Both the position numbers and the translations under genes were made by a program. From Maribacter flavus (GTDB taxonomy: Bacteria > Bacteroidota > Bacteroidia > Flavobacteriales > Flavobacteriaceae): a stretch of DNA of 64,000 bases. The number at the start of each line of letters is the position of its first letter. The stretch's first letter is position 1. The stretch is from contig NZ_VUOE01000001.1 in assembly GCF_008386635.1 (NCBI RefSeq), forward strand, positions 1,116,001 to 1,180,000. Direction: 5' to 3'. Shown one piece after another: positions 55,121-63,009 of this stretch. A model generated the notes under the pieces. The model saw nothing but the letters and a program-made list of their open reading frames with translations. It was not told where the DNA came from and searched no databases.

Positions 55121-56518
55121 TTAAAATTTAAAATATTCCTTGGCGTTCCTGTAACAAATGTCCTGAACAATGCCACCTACCAAATCAAAATCCTGTGGAA
55201 TTTCACCGTTTTTCATTTCCTCCCCGAACAAATTGCAAAGTACCCTTCTAAAATATTCATGCCTGGGATAGGAAAGAAAACTCCTAGAATCCGTCAACAT
55301 ACCTATAAAACAACTGATCAATCCCATATTGGAAAGGGCGTTCAGCTGTTTGGTCATACCATCCTTTTGATCCAAAAACCACCATCCAGAACCAAATTGC
55401 ATTTTTCCTTTTATGCGGCCATCGTTAAAATTCCCTGTCATGGTAGCAATTACCTCGTTATCTGAAGGATTTAGGTTATATAATATGGTCTTGGCAAGTA
55501 CATTCCTTTCGTCTAAGGCATTCAAAAACCTGGATAGCCCTTCGGCCTGTCTATAATCTCCAATGGAATCCCAACCCGTATCGGGACCCAATAAACGTGT
55601 CATCTTTGAATTATTGTTCCTAAGGGCCCCTAAATGAAATTGCTGTACCCAATCTCTATTACTGTATTGTTCACATAAAAAGAGCAGAACCGCCGTTTGG
55701 AATTTTTCACTTTCATCAGGAGCCAAGACCTTATTTTCCTTTCTCTTTTGAAAGATATTCTCCACTTCTTGATCGGTAAAGGTCTGATAGGGAATATAGC
55801 TTAGACCGTGGTCCGAAAGGCTACAGCCGTTTTCTCCAAAATAATCCAACCGTTGGGAAAGTGCATCACAAAGTGACTTAAAGGAGTTTATGGATACCCC
55901 GCTAACTTGTGATAGCTGTTGAAGATATTCCAGATAATTTGAATTGGTTATAACTATTGCCTTGTCCGGTCTAAAGGCGGTACTGACTTTCACTGAAAAG
56001 CCACTTTGTTCTAGTATCTTGTGATGTTCCAAACTGTCAGTAGGGTCCTCCGTTGTACATACCACCTCCACGTTCATTTGCTTGATCAAATTTTGGCAGC
56101 TATATTCAGGAGTGTTTAATTTGCTAGAGGCTTCATGGTAAATTTCCTGGGCAGTATCCCCGTTCAATAAGTTATCGATGCCAAAATATCGTTTCAGCTC
56201 TAAATGCGTCCAATGGTACAATGGATTTCTAAGGGTGTATGGAACAAACTTGGCCCATTGCAGAAACTTTTCCCTATCTGGTGCGCTTCCCGTAATATAG
56301 TTTTCATCGATACCAAAGGCCCGCATTGCCCTCCATTTGTAATGATCACCCTCAATCCAAATTTTTGTAAGGTTTTCAAAAATATGGTCCTTGGCAATTT
56401 CAGCAGGGGGAAGGTGGCAATGATAATCGATGATAGGCATGGAAGCCGCATAGCCGTGGTAAAGCTCTTCCGCAAATTGATTGTGTAACAAAAAATTATC
56501 GGTGATGAAATTTTTCAC
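55121..56518 (-). CDS. uxaC: Glucuronate/galacturonate isomerase
   Basis: 465 residues of the amidohydrolase-related UxaC family, starting at GTG. The metal/active-site pattern IIDYHCHLPPAEIAKD, NPLYHWTHLELKRYF, ALRNNNSKMTRLLGPDTGWDSIGD and SYPRHEYFRRVLCNLFGEE covers the full length. It isomerises D-galacturonate to D-tagaturonate (and D-glucuronate to D-fructuronate). It is the first gene of the operon. Confidence 0.94.
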   Translation of the reverse strand: MKNFITDNFLLHNQFAEELYHGYAASMPIIDYHCHLPPAEIAKDHIFENLTKIWIEGDHYKWRAMRAFGIDENYITGSAPDREKFLQWAKFVPYTLRNPLYHWTHLELKRYFGIDNLLNGDTAQEIYHEASSKLNTPEYSCQNLIKQMNVEVVCTTEDPTDSLEHHKILEQSGFSVKVSTAFRPDKAIVITNSNYLEYLQQLSQVSGVSINSFKSLCDALSQRLDYFGENGCSLSDHGLSYIPYQTFTDQEVENIFQKRKENKVLAPDESEKFQTAVLLFLCEQYSNRDWVQQFHLGALRNNNSKMTRLLGPDTGWDSIGDYRQAEGLSRFLNALDERNVLAKTILYNLNPSDNEVIATMTGNFNDGRIKGKMQFGSGWWFLDQKDGMTKQLNALSNMGLISCFIGMLTDSRSFLSYPRHEYFRRVLCNLFGEEMKNGEIPQDFDLVGGIVQDICYRNAKEYFKF

Positions 56519-56894
56519 TTTAATTGGATTGTATTATTCGCACCAAGCTTTCTTTTTGGGCAAAAGTTAGTATCGATTCGTTCTTATATTTTAAAAAGAC
56601 GTTAAGATACACGATCATTTTTATTCGACATAAAGGATTCAAAGCAAAATGGAACCGCACAAAAATTAAATGTAAAAATTACATTTATACGAATATGCAT
56701 AGTTATGATATGTTTACTTAAAAAACAAGAACTGAAATGTTAGTACTTATTCTAAAGCTCAAGTCACTAATTACATTTTGTATACTTTAAGGAAACCCGG
56801 TACTACAATTTTTTGAGAAACCCTAACAATAAATGGAAAACTGAACCAAATTTAAGTATTAAACTTACGCCAACTACTAAGACTTATTTCAATA
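56519..56894. other. Promoter region of the hexuronate operon
   Basis: No gene is visible in this AT-rich 376 bases. It contains a palindrome AAATGTAA-aaa-TTACATTT at 56668-56686, about 150 bases upstream of uxaC. Confidence 0.5.
56668..56686. promoter_or_regulatory. Palindrome upstream of uxaC
   Basis: Eight-base arms around a 3-base centre. It could be the operator of a uronate-responsive regulator encoded elsewhere; no GntR or LacI gene is in the window. Support is positional. Confidence 0.45.
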
Positions 56895-56929
56895 AAAAAT
56901 CCCTTGTGCAAGTGCCCCAAGGGATTTTT
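56895..56929 (-). terminator. Terminator of the exported-protein gene
   Basis: A perfect 12-base stem AAAAATCCCTTG/CAAGGGATTTTT with an 11-base loop, 20 bases after the stop of the gene at 56951. The A/T ends make it work on the minus strand. Confidence 0.85.
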
Positions 56930-56950
56930 CAATTTGGTAAATTAATAATG

Positions 56951-57955
56951 CTAGGACTTCTCCCTCAACTTTTGGACCGTGGCCTTTAAAAAGGCTTCAA
57001 CTCCTAACTGGGTGCCCGTTGCATATTTATCCGGGTCACATTTTACTACACCTAATGTCATTTCCTCCCTATCATCCACGTCCCAAATACGTAAAACCCC
57101 AACATCGGTACCAAGCTTGTCCACATCCGCTGCCTGGGATGCATCAAACTTTTGCTTTTCCAATACATTGGTCACTTCTACCCCATCTTTAGCTATCATC
57201 TGACCAGAACCAAATTTATTAAAGCTCATATCACTTAGCCTAAAATCGGTTTCCGCTTTCACCTGAGCATAACCTGCCATGCGGTTCAAAGACCTTTCGG
57301 CTTCACTCATGGAATTTTCAAACGCTTGAATGTAAATCACAACTTTGTTAAAGATAAAATCGTTTTTTTGGCTAGCTATCTTAGATTCCACTTGAGTTTC
57401 AAAATCACTAAGTACCGTAAAGTTGTTCTTCTGCTTTCCATTGAACGATTTTTTCGCCACTATAAACTGTTGGCTACTTGGCCGCATGACAATATCCCCG
57501 AACACATTTCCTTTCTCCGCACCCTTACCTGCCTTTAACTCCCATCTTTTATCGCGGCTCTTGTCATAAGCATTGTTGGCCCAAAGTCCTTCTATAGGTA
57601 CAACCTCAAAACCATTGGCATTGAGCTCGGCCTTGTACTGTTCAAAAAGTTGATCGGTAATCTCTTGTAGGGACGCTTCGTTCAACCCTTCCAAAGCAAG
57701 TGCCAAAGAGGCCGTCGCGTCTCCCTTTAAACCTCCTCGCCACATTTTACCCCCGGCCTTTTTGTCCTGCATTTCCAATGCGGTCTGGAAATTCAACTGA
57801 AAATCTGAAATGACCACTTTTTTGGGACTTTTTCTATAATTTAAATTGGCAGCCCCCAATAACTTTATTTTAAAGTCCTGAACATTTTGTGCACAAGTAA
57901 AATGAAAATAGCCCAATACTAAAACAAGTAGCAGGTTTAATTTAATAAGCTTCAT
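56951..57955 (-). CDS. Exported protein of unknown function
   Basis: 334 residues with a signal peptide (LNLLLVLVLGYFHFTCAQ). The mature part is alpha/beta with LNYRKSPKKVVISDFQLNFQ, MWRGGLKGDATASLALALEG and RIWDVDDREEMTLGVVKCD. No catalytic motif or family is recognised. It stands alone between the hexuronate operon and a two-component system, with its own terminator. Confidence 0.6.
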   Translation of the reverse strand: MKLIKLNLLLVLVLGYFHFTCAQNVQDFKIKLLGAANLNYRKSPKKVVISDFQLNFQTALEMQDKKAGGKMWRGGLKGDATASLALALEGLNEASLQEITDQLFEQYKAELNANGFEVVPIEGLWANNAYDKSRDKRWELKAGKGAEKGNVFGDIVMRPSSQQFIVAKKSFNGKQKNNFTVLSDFETQVESKIASQKNDFIFNKVVIYIQAFENSMSEAERSLNRMAGYAQVKAETDFRLSDMSFNKFGSGQMIAKDGVEVTNVLEKQKFDASQAADVDKLGTDVGVLRIWDVDDREEMTLGVVKCDPDKYATGTQLGVEAFLKATVQKLREKS

Positions 57956-58055
57956 AAAGTAAAAATTATAGTTTTTGCAAAACTATGCTTCCTACATTTT
58001 TGTTTCAATAGGGCATATGCCCTATTTTAGATTACCATTGCTACATCATATAGGT

Positions 58056-58706
58056 TTAAATTAGCCCATTTCTTTTGGCCTTTTCTATGGCCATCACCTT
58101 TGAATTTACCTGTAATTTCTTGTAGATGTTCTCAATATGCTTGCGCACGGTAAACGGGGAAATAAAGAGTTTTTCCGCAATGGCGGTATAGGGAATTCCG
58201 GTGGACAACTGTTCCAACACCTCCACTTCGCGGTTTGAAAGTTGGACGGACTCTTCCATATGGGCCACAGTTGGGGCCAAGGGCGAACGCAGGAGGTTCA
58301 GTGCCTTTAGCGCTATGGACGGTGTCATTATGGCACCGCCGTTCAGGGTCTGTACCATGGCGTTATGCAGTTCATGGGCCCCGGTCTCCTTTAGCAGATA
58401 GCCATCTGCGCCTGCCTGTATGGCATTGAATATATTTTCGTCATCATCAAAAACCGTAAGTATGATCACTTTTAAGTCAGGGCACCTTTGCTTGACCGCC
58501 GCCGTAGCCTCTATACCATTTTTCACGGGCATCTCCAGATCCATCAGCATAAGGTCTACCTGCGGATCTTGGTTCAGCTTGTCCATGCACTGTAGCCCGT
58601 CATTCGCCGTAAAAGAGATGGTAATATCAGGAAACAACGAGAGTTTTTCCTGTAGGCTCTTAATGAGAAAATGATTGTCGTCTATGATTGCCGTACGTAT
58701 GCTCAT
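58056..58706 (-). CDS. NarL/FixJ-family response regulator
   Basis: 216 residues. The receiver has IIDDNHFL, phosphoacceptor Asp in LMLMDLEMPVKNG and LLKETGAHEL. A C-terminal LuxR-type HTH follows: LSNREVEVLEQLSTGIPYTAIAE, then PFTVRKHIENIYKKL. It is the partner of the upstream kinase, coupled by a 4-base ATGA overlap (58703-58706). Targets unknown. Confidence 0.93.
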   Translation of the reverse strand: MSIRTAIIDDNHFLIKSLQEKLSLFPDITISFTANDGLQCMDKLNQDPQVDLMLMDLEMPVKNGIEATAAVKQRCPDLKVIILTVFDDDENIFNAIQAGADGYLLKETGAHELHNAMVQTLNGGAIMTPSIALKALNLLRSPLAPTVAHMEESVQLSNREVEVLEQLSTGIPYTAIAEKLFISPFTVRKHIENIYKKLQVNSKVMAIEKAKRNGLI

Positions 58707-60556
58707 TTACTGTCCTTTTTTTCTTCTAGTTGAAAAACGATACGGGTACCCTGGCCGGGCCGGGATTCCAAATGAAATTCACCGCCCAATTCTTTGGCCC
58801 TCTTGCGCATGTTATATAGCCCGTTTCCCGGTTCAACCTCGTTCTCCAAGAAACCCTTGCCATCATCCGATATTTCAAAAAGAACGGCATTTTCCTCCTT
58901 CTCTATTCTTACGAGCATTGCCTGCGCCCCGGCATGCTTCAGTGCATTGTTAAGGGCCTCCTGAAGGATCCGGAAAATATTAAGGCCCTCTAACGCCGTA
59001 AACCCGAGTGTGGACGGAACCGTGGCGGCCACTTGTATGGCGATATGCCTGCCGGGATAGGCATGCTTTGCTTTTTCCACAAAATTGGCCATACGCGCCT
59101 GTAGATCTTGTATGGTAATGTCCGATTTGTTCATAGCCCAAACCGTGTCCCTTAGCTCTTGCATGGTCTCCTTGGTAAAGGTTCCCAAGTTTGCCAAACC
59201 GGTAAGGACTTTATCATTGGTTCCTTGAACATGAAATGTTAGAGTATCTATGGTCGAAATAACGAAAGATAGTTGAGCGCCTATATTATCGTGGAGGTCA
59301 CGGGAAATGGACAAACGCTGTTCCTGTAATTTGGTATGACTTTCTATCTTCTCCATTGCCAGTTTTAATTCACCGTCCCTTTTCTGTCTTTCATTGATAA
59401 AGACCTGTTGGCGGTAGAATAAAAAACCCAAAAGCCCCACGATGAGGGCCAAGCCCAACAGACCAAAGATCCACTGACTGCGCTTTTTTAAACGCAGTTC
59501 GCTCTCCGCAATTTTGGCCCGTTGCTGCAAAATCTCATTTTCCTTTTCGGCCGTTTCGTATTTTGCGGTTATCTCTTCAACATCTCTAATTTTTTGTGTA
59601 TTGTAGAGGCTATCATTCAATATATTATAGGCATTTAGGTTTTCATATGCTGCTTTGTAATCACCTAAAACTTCGTAGTTCTCCATTAATTGGCGATGAT
59701 TATAAGCCTGAATATCCAAAAAATTGATCTTGCGAGCCAAGGAATTGCTCTTCTCAAAGTATTCGTTCGAAGTTAAAGCTTTATTTATCTCTTTATAATA
59801 TTCCCCTAAAGCTGTGTAATTAAGCATTATTGCAAATTCATCACCTACATTTTTGCGGACCTTTAGGGCTTGCATTAAATAGGATTCTGCCCGTTGGTAG
59901 TTTCTAATCTGTAATTGATTATACCCTAAAAATTCCAGTGAATAACCAATTCCAACCGAATCATTGCGCTGTATTTGAATTCGTAAGGATTTTTCAAAAC
60001 GTTCATTTGCTATTTTATAATCGCCGTTATCGCTATACACGGCACCACTTTCGTTATTGATACGAGCAATCCCCTCTAAATCATTCTCTTTTTCATAGAG
60101 TTCAAGAGCCCGATCATAAAACTCCAAAGCTCTTTTGGGTTGTTCCAGTTTTCGATAGAGCCTGGCCATATCATCGTAAAGTAGACCCAACTTTTCACTG
60201 TCCTTGGTGGGTTCCAATAATTTTAGGGCCTTAAAAAAATATATGGAAACACTATCAATGAAACCCAACTTTTGGTAGGCGCCACCTATACTTCTTAAGA
60301 AATCCCCCTTATTTATGCTATCGTTTCTGCTGTTGGTCAAGGTATAACCATAACGCGCCAAGGCTAGGGTCTCCTCATATTGGGTTAGGTAAATAGTTTG
60401 AATTTCTTTTTGCAAAAGACCTATTCTTTCCTCATACGATTCTTTCTCTTGTACCGATTTAATAATACTATCTGCAATGGACATTCCTTTTTGTGAAAAA
60501 ACCAATGACGAGAATAAGAACAGAAAAATCACCGACAGAATTTTTCGAGACTCCAA
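58703..60556 (-). CDS. TPR-containing sensor histidine kinase (HisKA_3 type)
   Basis: 617 residues from a forced TTG start at 60556 with a signal peptide (ILSVIFLFLFSSLVFS). Residues 30-350 are TPR repeats in the periplasm (LGLLYDDMARLYRKLEQPKRALEFYDRALELYE), followed by one membrane helix (WIFGLLGLALIVGLLGFLFY) and a kinase core: H-box SISRDLHDNIGAQLS, ATPase N-box EALNNALKHAG and DDGKGFLEN. The layout is common in Bacteroidota. Confidence 0.92.
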   Translation of the reverse strand: MESRKILSVIFLFLFSSLVFSQKGMSIADSIIKSVQEKESYEERIGLLQKEIQTIYLTQYEETLALARYGYTLTNSRNDSINKGDFLRSIGGAYQKLGFIDSVSIYFFKALKLLEPTKDSEKLGLLYDDMARLYRKLEQPKRALEFYDRALELYEKENDLEGIARINNESGAVYSDNGDYKIANERFEKSLRIQIQRNDSVGIGYSLEFLGYNQLQIRNYQRAESYLMQALKVRKNVGDEFAIMLNYTALGEYYKEINKALTSNEYFEKSNSLARKINFLDIQAYNHRQLMENYEVLGDYKAAYENLNAYNILNDSLYNTQKIRDVEEITAKYETAEKENEILQQRAKIAESELRLKKRSQWIFGLLGLALIVGLLGFLFYRQQVFINERQKRDGELKLAMEKIESHTKLQEQRLSISRDLHDNIGAQLSFVISTIDTLTFHVQGTNDKVLTGLANLGTFTKETMQELRDTVWAMNKSDITIQDLQARMANFVEKAKHAYPGRHIAIQVAATVPSTLGFTALEGLNIFRILQEALNNALKHAGAQAMLVRIEKEENAVLFEISDDGKGFLENEVEPGNGLYNMRKRAKELGGEFHLESRPGQGTRIVFQLEEKKDSK

Positions 60557-60956
60557 AATATGATTTTAAAAATGATTATGGTACCAATATAGGTTAAAGC
60601 AATCTGTCACCAATAAGGCAAATTCTAAAGTTTTAACTTGATTCGGATAACCCTCTTAATTGCAGTTAAATGAAGCTTACCTAAAAAAAACCGGCACCAA
60701 TAGATTGGATTTCATTTTTTCCTTAAATCACCTCTAAAAAGTCCCCACTGAGCGTTGAGTAAATGGTTGGAACAGACTTCTCTCCCAAAAACTGTTGGAT
60801 ACAAAAAGTTCCATCTTTGTAGATAGGGTCGTTTCCATTTTTAATCCTCCTTACATCCCAAGCTCAGTAAAGCATGGGGGTTTCCGTTGATTTCGTTTAT
60901 TTTGAGGTAGTCGAAATCTTGGGAACAGGCTTCTCGCCCAAATACTTTTAGGCATA
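60557..60956. other. Intergenic region with coding-like remnants
   Basis: No complete gene. On the minus strand a 46-codon frame ends at 60723 (47 codons with the stop), with natural-looking residues (DPIYKDGTFCIQQFLGE, TIYSTLSGDFLEVI) but no start. Segments at about 60770-60800 and 60920-60952 share TTTGGG-GAGAAG-CTGTTCC, so the stretch seems to hold a decayed duplication. Confidence 0.35.
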
Positions 60957-60986
60957 AAAAAACCTTGCCGTTCTCGACAAGGTTTT
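60957..60986 (-). terminator. Terminator after the tRNA-Asn fragment
   Basis: On the minus strand AAAACCTTG-loop-CAAGGTTTT then a run of Ts. It is the terminator of the original tRNA-Asn transcript. Confidence 0.8.
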
Positions 60987-60996
60987 CTCTTTTTTG

Positions 60997-61042
60997 CTCC
61001 TCCTCTTGGGCTCGAACCAAGGACCCTCTGATTAACAGTCAG
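60997..61042 (-). other. Attachment site: 3' fragment of tRNA-Asn(GTT)
   Basis: 46 nt of a tRNA-Asn read on the minus strand: half of the anticodon stem, the loop CTGTTAA with anticodon GTT, variable loop, complete T-arm CTTGG-TTCGAGC-CCAAG, acceptor strand AGGAGGA and discriminator G. The D-arm and 5' acceptor strand are missing and replaced by unrelated AT-rich DNA. An integrase gene begins 150 bases to the right. This is the pattern of an att site at the end of an integrated element; the intact tRNA should lie beyond the right edge. Confidence 0.88.
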
Positions 61043-61153
61043 CAAGAATTAGCTTTCATATAGTTTCATGTATTTTCTTATTAATTGATTTTCAGCATAT
61101 TATAAATTTTTATTTTGTATCTATTTTCATAAAATGTACTTTTAAAAGACAAA

Positions 61154-61174
61154 ATGTTGTACCTATGTTGTACC
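61154..61174 (+). repeat. Direct repeat upstream of the integrase
   Basis: ATGTTGTACC occurs twice with an 11-base period (61154-61163, 61165-61174), 17 bases before the integrase start. One helical turn between copies suggests a protein-binding site, such as an arm site or autoregulatory operator. Confidence 0.55.
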
Positions 61175-61191
61175 CGATCTAAACAAAGGCC

Positions 61192-62403
61192 ATGATTAAC
61201 GTCAAAACAATTCTACGAAAAAAGAAGCTTTCAAATGGTAAATATCCCATCTGTTTGAGAGTAACCAAGGACAGAAAATCAAAATATTTCAAGACCTTAT
61301 TTGATGCTACCGAAGCGGAGTGGGATAGCAATGCCGGAAAATTTAATAAGCGTAACGAAAATTTCATACAAAACAACAGGCTGTTGCATAAATTCCAAGA
61401 CCGGGCATTGAAGGTTGTAGGAGAATTGCAAATTGAGAAAGAAGATTTCGGTTTGGAAGAATTTGAAAAAAGATATCGCATTGAAACCAATCCAATAAAA
61501 ACAAATGTCTTCGCTTTTTGGGAAGAAATAATTTGTGAAATGATAGAAGCCGGAAGAACGGGAAATGCAAGAGCAAATAGAGACACATACAACTCCCTAA
61601 AAATGTTCAACCGTTCAACCAACCTGACCTTTAAACAAATAACTCCTACATATTTGAATAAGTACGAAGTCTTTCTCAGGTCTAGAGGCGGGACCGATGG
61701 CGGTATTGGTGTTCGAATGAGGGCTATTAGAGCTTTATACAACTTTGGCATTAGCCGAAATATTGTAAAATCCGATTTCTATCCTTTCAAAGCATACAAG
61801 CTTTCTAGGTTAAAAGGAAAAGGAGCCAAAAGGGCTTTAAACTTTGATGAGGTACAGCGCATCGTGAAAATGGATATTTCAAATTATCCTACATTAAGAA
61901 ATACCCGTAACTATTTTCTTTTTAGTTTCTATACACGTGGTATGAACTTTACTGACATGATGAAATTGGAATGGAATGACATCAAAGGGGACAGGATTTT
62001 TTACACACGTTCCAAAACCAAGGGCAATTTCATTTTAAAAGTGCTTCCTCCGGTACAAGAAATACTAAACTATTATAAAGAAAACTCAATAGGCACAAAA
62101 TATGTCTTCCCATTGCTACTGAATGAGAATATGACCCCCATCCAAATAGAAAACAGGAAATCAAAAACCCTGAAGAAATTCAATAAGGATTTAAAGGAAA
62201 TCGCCCGACTCTGTAAAATCGATAAAAATATAAGTAGTTATGTAGCCAGGCACAGTTTCGCAAACTGCTTAAAACAAAAAGGGGTTGCTACGGATGTCAT
62301 AAGCGAGTCCATGGGACATCAAAATTTGGCAATAACCCAAGCATATTTAAAAGAATTGGATAGTTCTGTTTTGGATGAGGCTAGCGAATTGCTACTGGTA
62401 TAA
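61192..62403 (+). CDS. Tyrosine-recombinase integrase
   Basis: 403 residues. An N-terminal arm-binding domain (TILRKKKLSNGKYPICLRVTKD), a SAM-like core-binding domain (about 100-200) and a catalytic domain with Arg in YTRGMNF, His-x-x-Arg in VARHSF, His in MGHQNLAIT and nucleophile Tyr in QAYLKEL (Tyr385). This is the Bacteroidota mobile-element integrase architecture. Its position next to the tRNA-Asn fragment makes tRNA-Asn its likely target. Confidence 0.93.
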   Translation: MINVKTILRKKKLSNGKYPICLRVTKDRKSKYFKTLFDATEAEWDSNAGKFNKRNENFIQNNRLLHKFQDRALKVVGELQIEKEDFGLEEFEKRYRIETNPIKTNVFAFWEEIICEMIEAGRTGNARANRDTYNSLKMFNRSTNLTFKQITPTYLNKYEVFLRSRGGTDGGIGVRMRAIRALYNFGISRNIVKSDFYPFKAYKLSRLKGKGAKRALNFDEVQRIVKMDISNYPTLRNTRNYFLFSFYTRGMNFTDMMKLEWNDIKGDRIFYTRSKTKGNFILKVLPPVQEILNYYKENSIGTKYVFPLLLNENMTPIQIENRKSKTLKKFNKDLKEIARLCKIDKNISSYVARHSFANCLKQKGVATDVISESMGHQNLAITQAYLKELDSSVLDEASELLLV

Positions 62404-62584
62404 ATTGTTTTTGCTTAAAGACCTACCTTAAACAAATCGAGATAATCCTTAAAAATACAGAGCCTGTACCTCATTAACCCAGTAATTTCATATAGTACTT
62501 CTAGTTCTCCAATGGATTTTATAAGCTGGTAGGCAGATATAATGGATTTTTCGTCTACAGAAATCAATTCTCAATTGATTAAAG
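62404..62584. other. Short gap after the integrase
   Basis: No gene is visible; it separates the integrase from the transposase remnant. Confidence 0.4.
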
Positions 62585-62870
62585 CTAAGTACTTATTAAC
62601 ATATTGTAGAGGACCTGTTTGTACTCGAACCATGAGGTGTTCGAGGTTCGGGCGATGGCGGCAAATATTGCCATACGCGCTCGGTGAAATGTTTTATCTT
62701 TTCGAGCACCAGAAACTAGTTCAGGTAGTTCTGCAGGTATTTGGTCGCCACCCCGTTGAACCCTTAGATGAACTTCCTAAGCCTTTAATTCAGTGCATTG
62801 ACGTTCTGTACATGTTTGAAAATAGCAGACTGAAAGACGACCTTGTTCGGGCGAGGGTCGTCCGATAGGT
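62585..62870 (-). pseudogene. Decayed IS1595-like transposase C-terminus
   Basis: On the minus strand fragments of one protein appear with stops between: HVQNVNALN, stop, RLRKFI, stop, GFNGVATKYLQNYLN, stop, FLVLEKIKHFTERVW, then after a frame change WFEYKQVLYNMLIST and the natural stop at 62587-62585. The order H(V)QNVNA..RL..FNGVATKYL.NYL.W(F) is that of the IS1595-family DDE transposase C-terminus as I recall it. At least three stops and a frameshift show it is dead; the N-terminal half is gone. A plus-strand ORF over the same bases is a shadow. Confidence 0.7.
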
Positions 62871-63009
62871 CAGACTTGGATTTTGGGGGTTTTCCAACTA
62901 CCACTAGGATTGCGCAAAAACAGAACAGATTTACCTAACCTTTATTTCCTTACTGACCAATTATTTTAGAACTTCACTTTTTGAATTTAGCAGCAAGATT
63001 CTAAATGCC
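62871..63009. other. Gap before the histidine kinase
   Basis: No gene visible; AT-rich near 63000, probably the kinase promoter. Confidence 0.4.

Noticed and set aside
62542-62868. A 108-residue plus-strand ORF after the integrase.
   Set aside because: The minus strand of the same bases shows clear transposase fragments; the plus ORF has no recognisable features.
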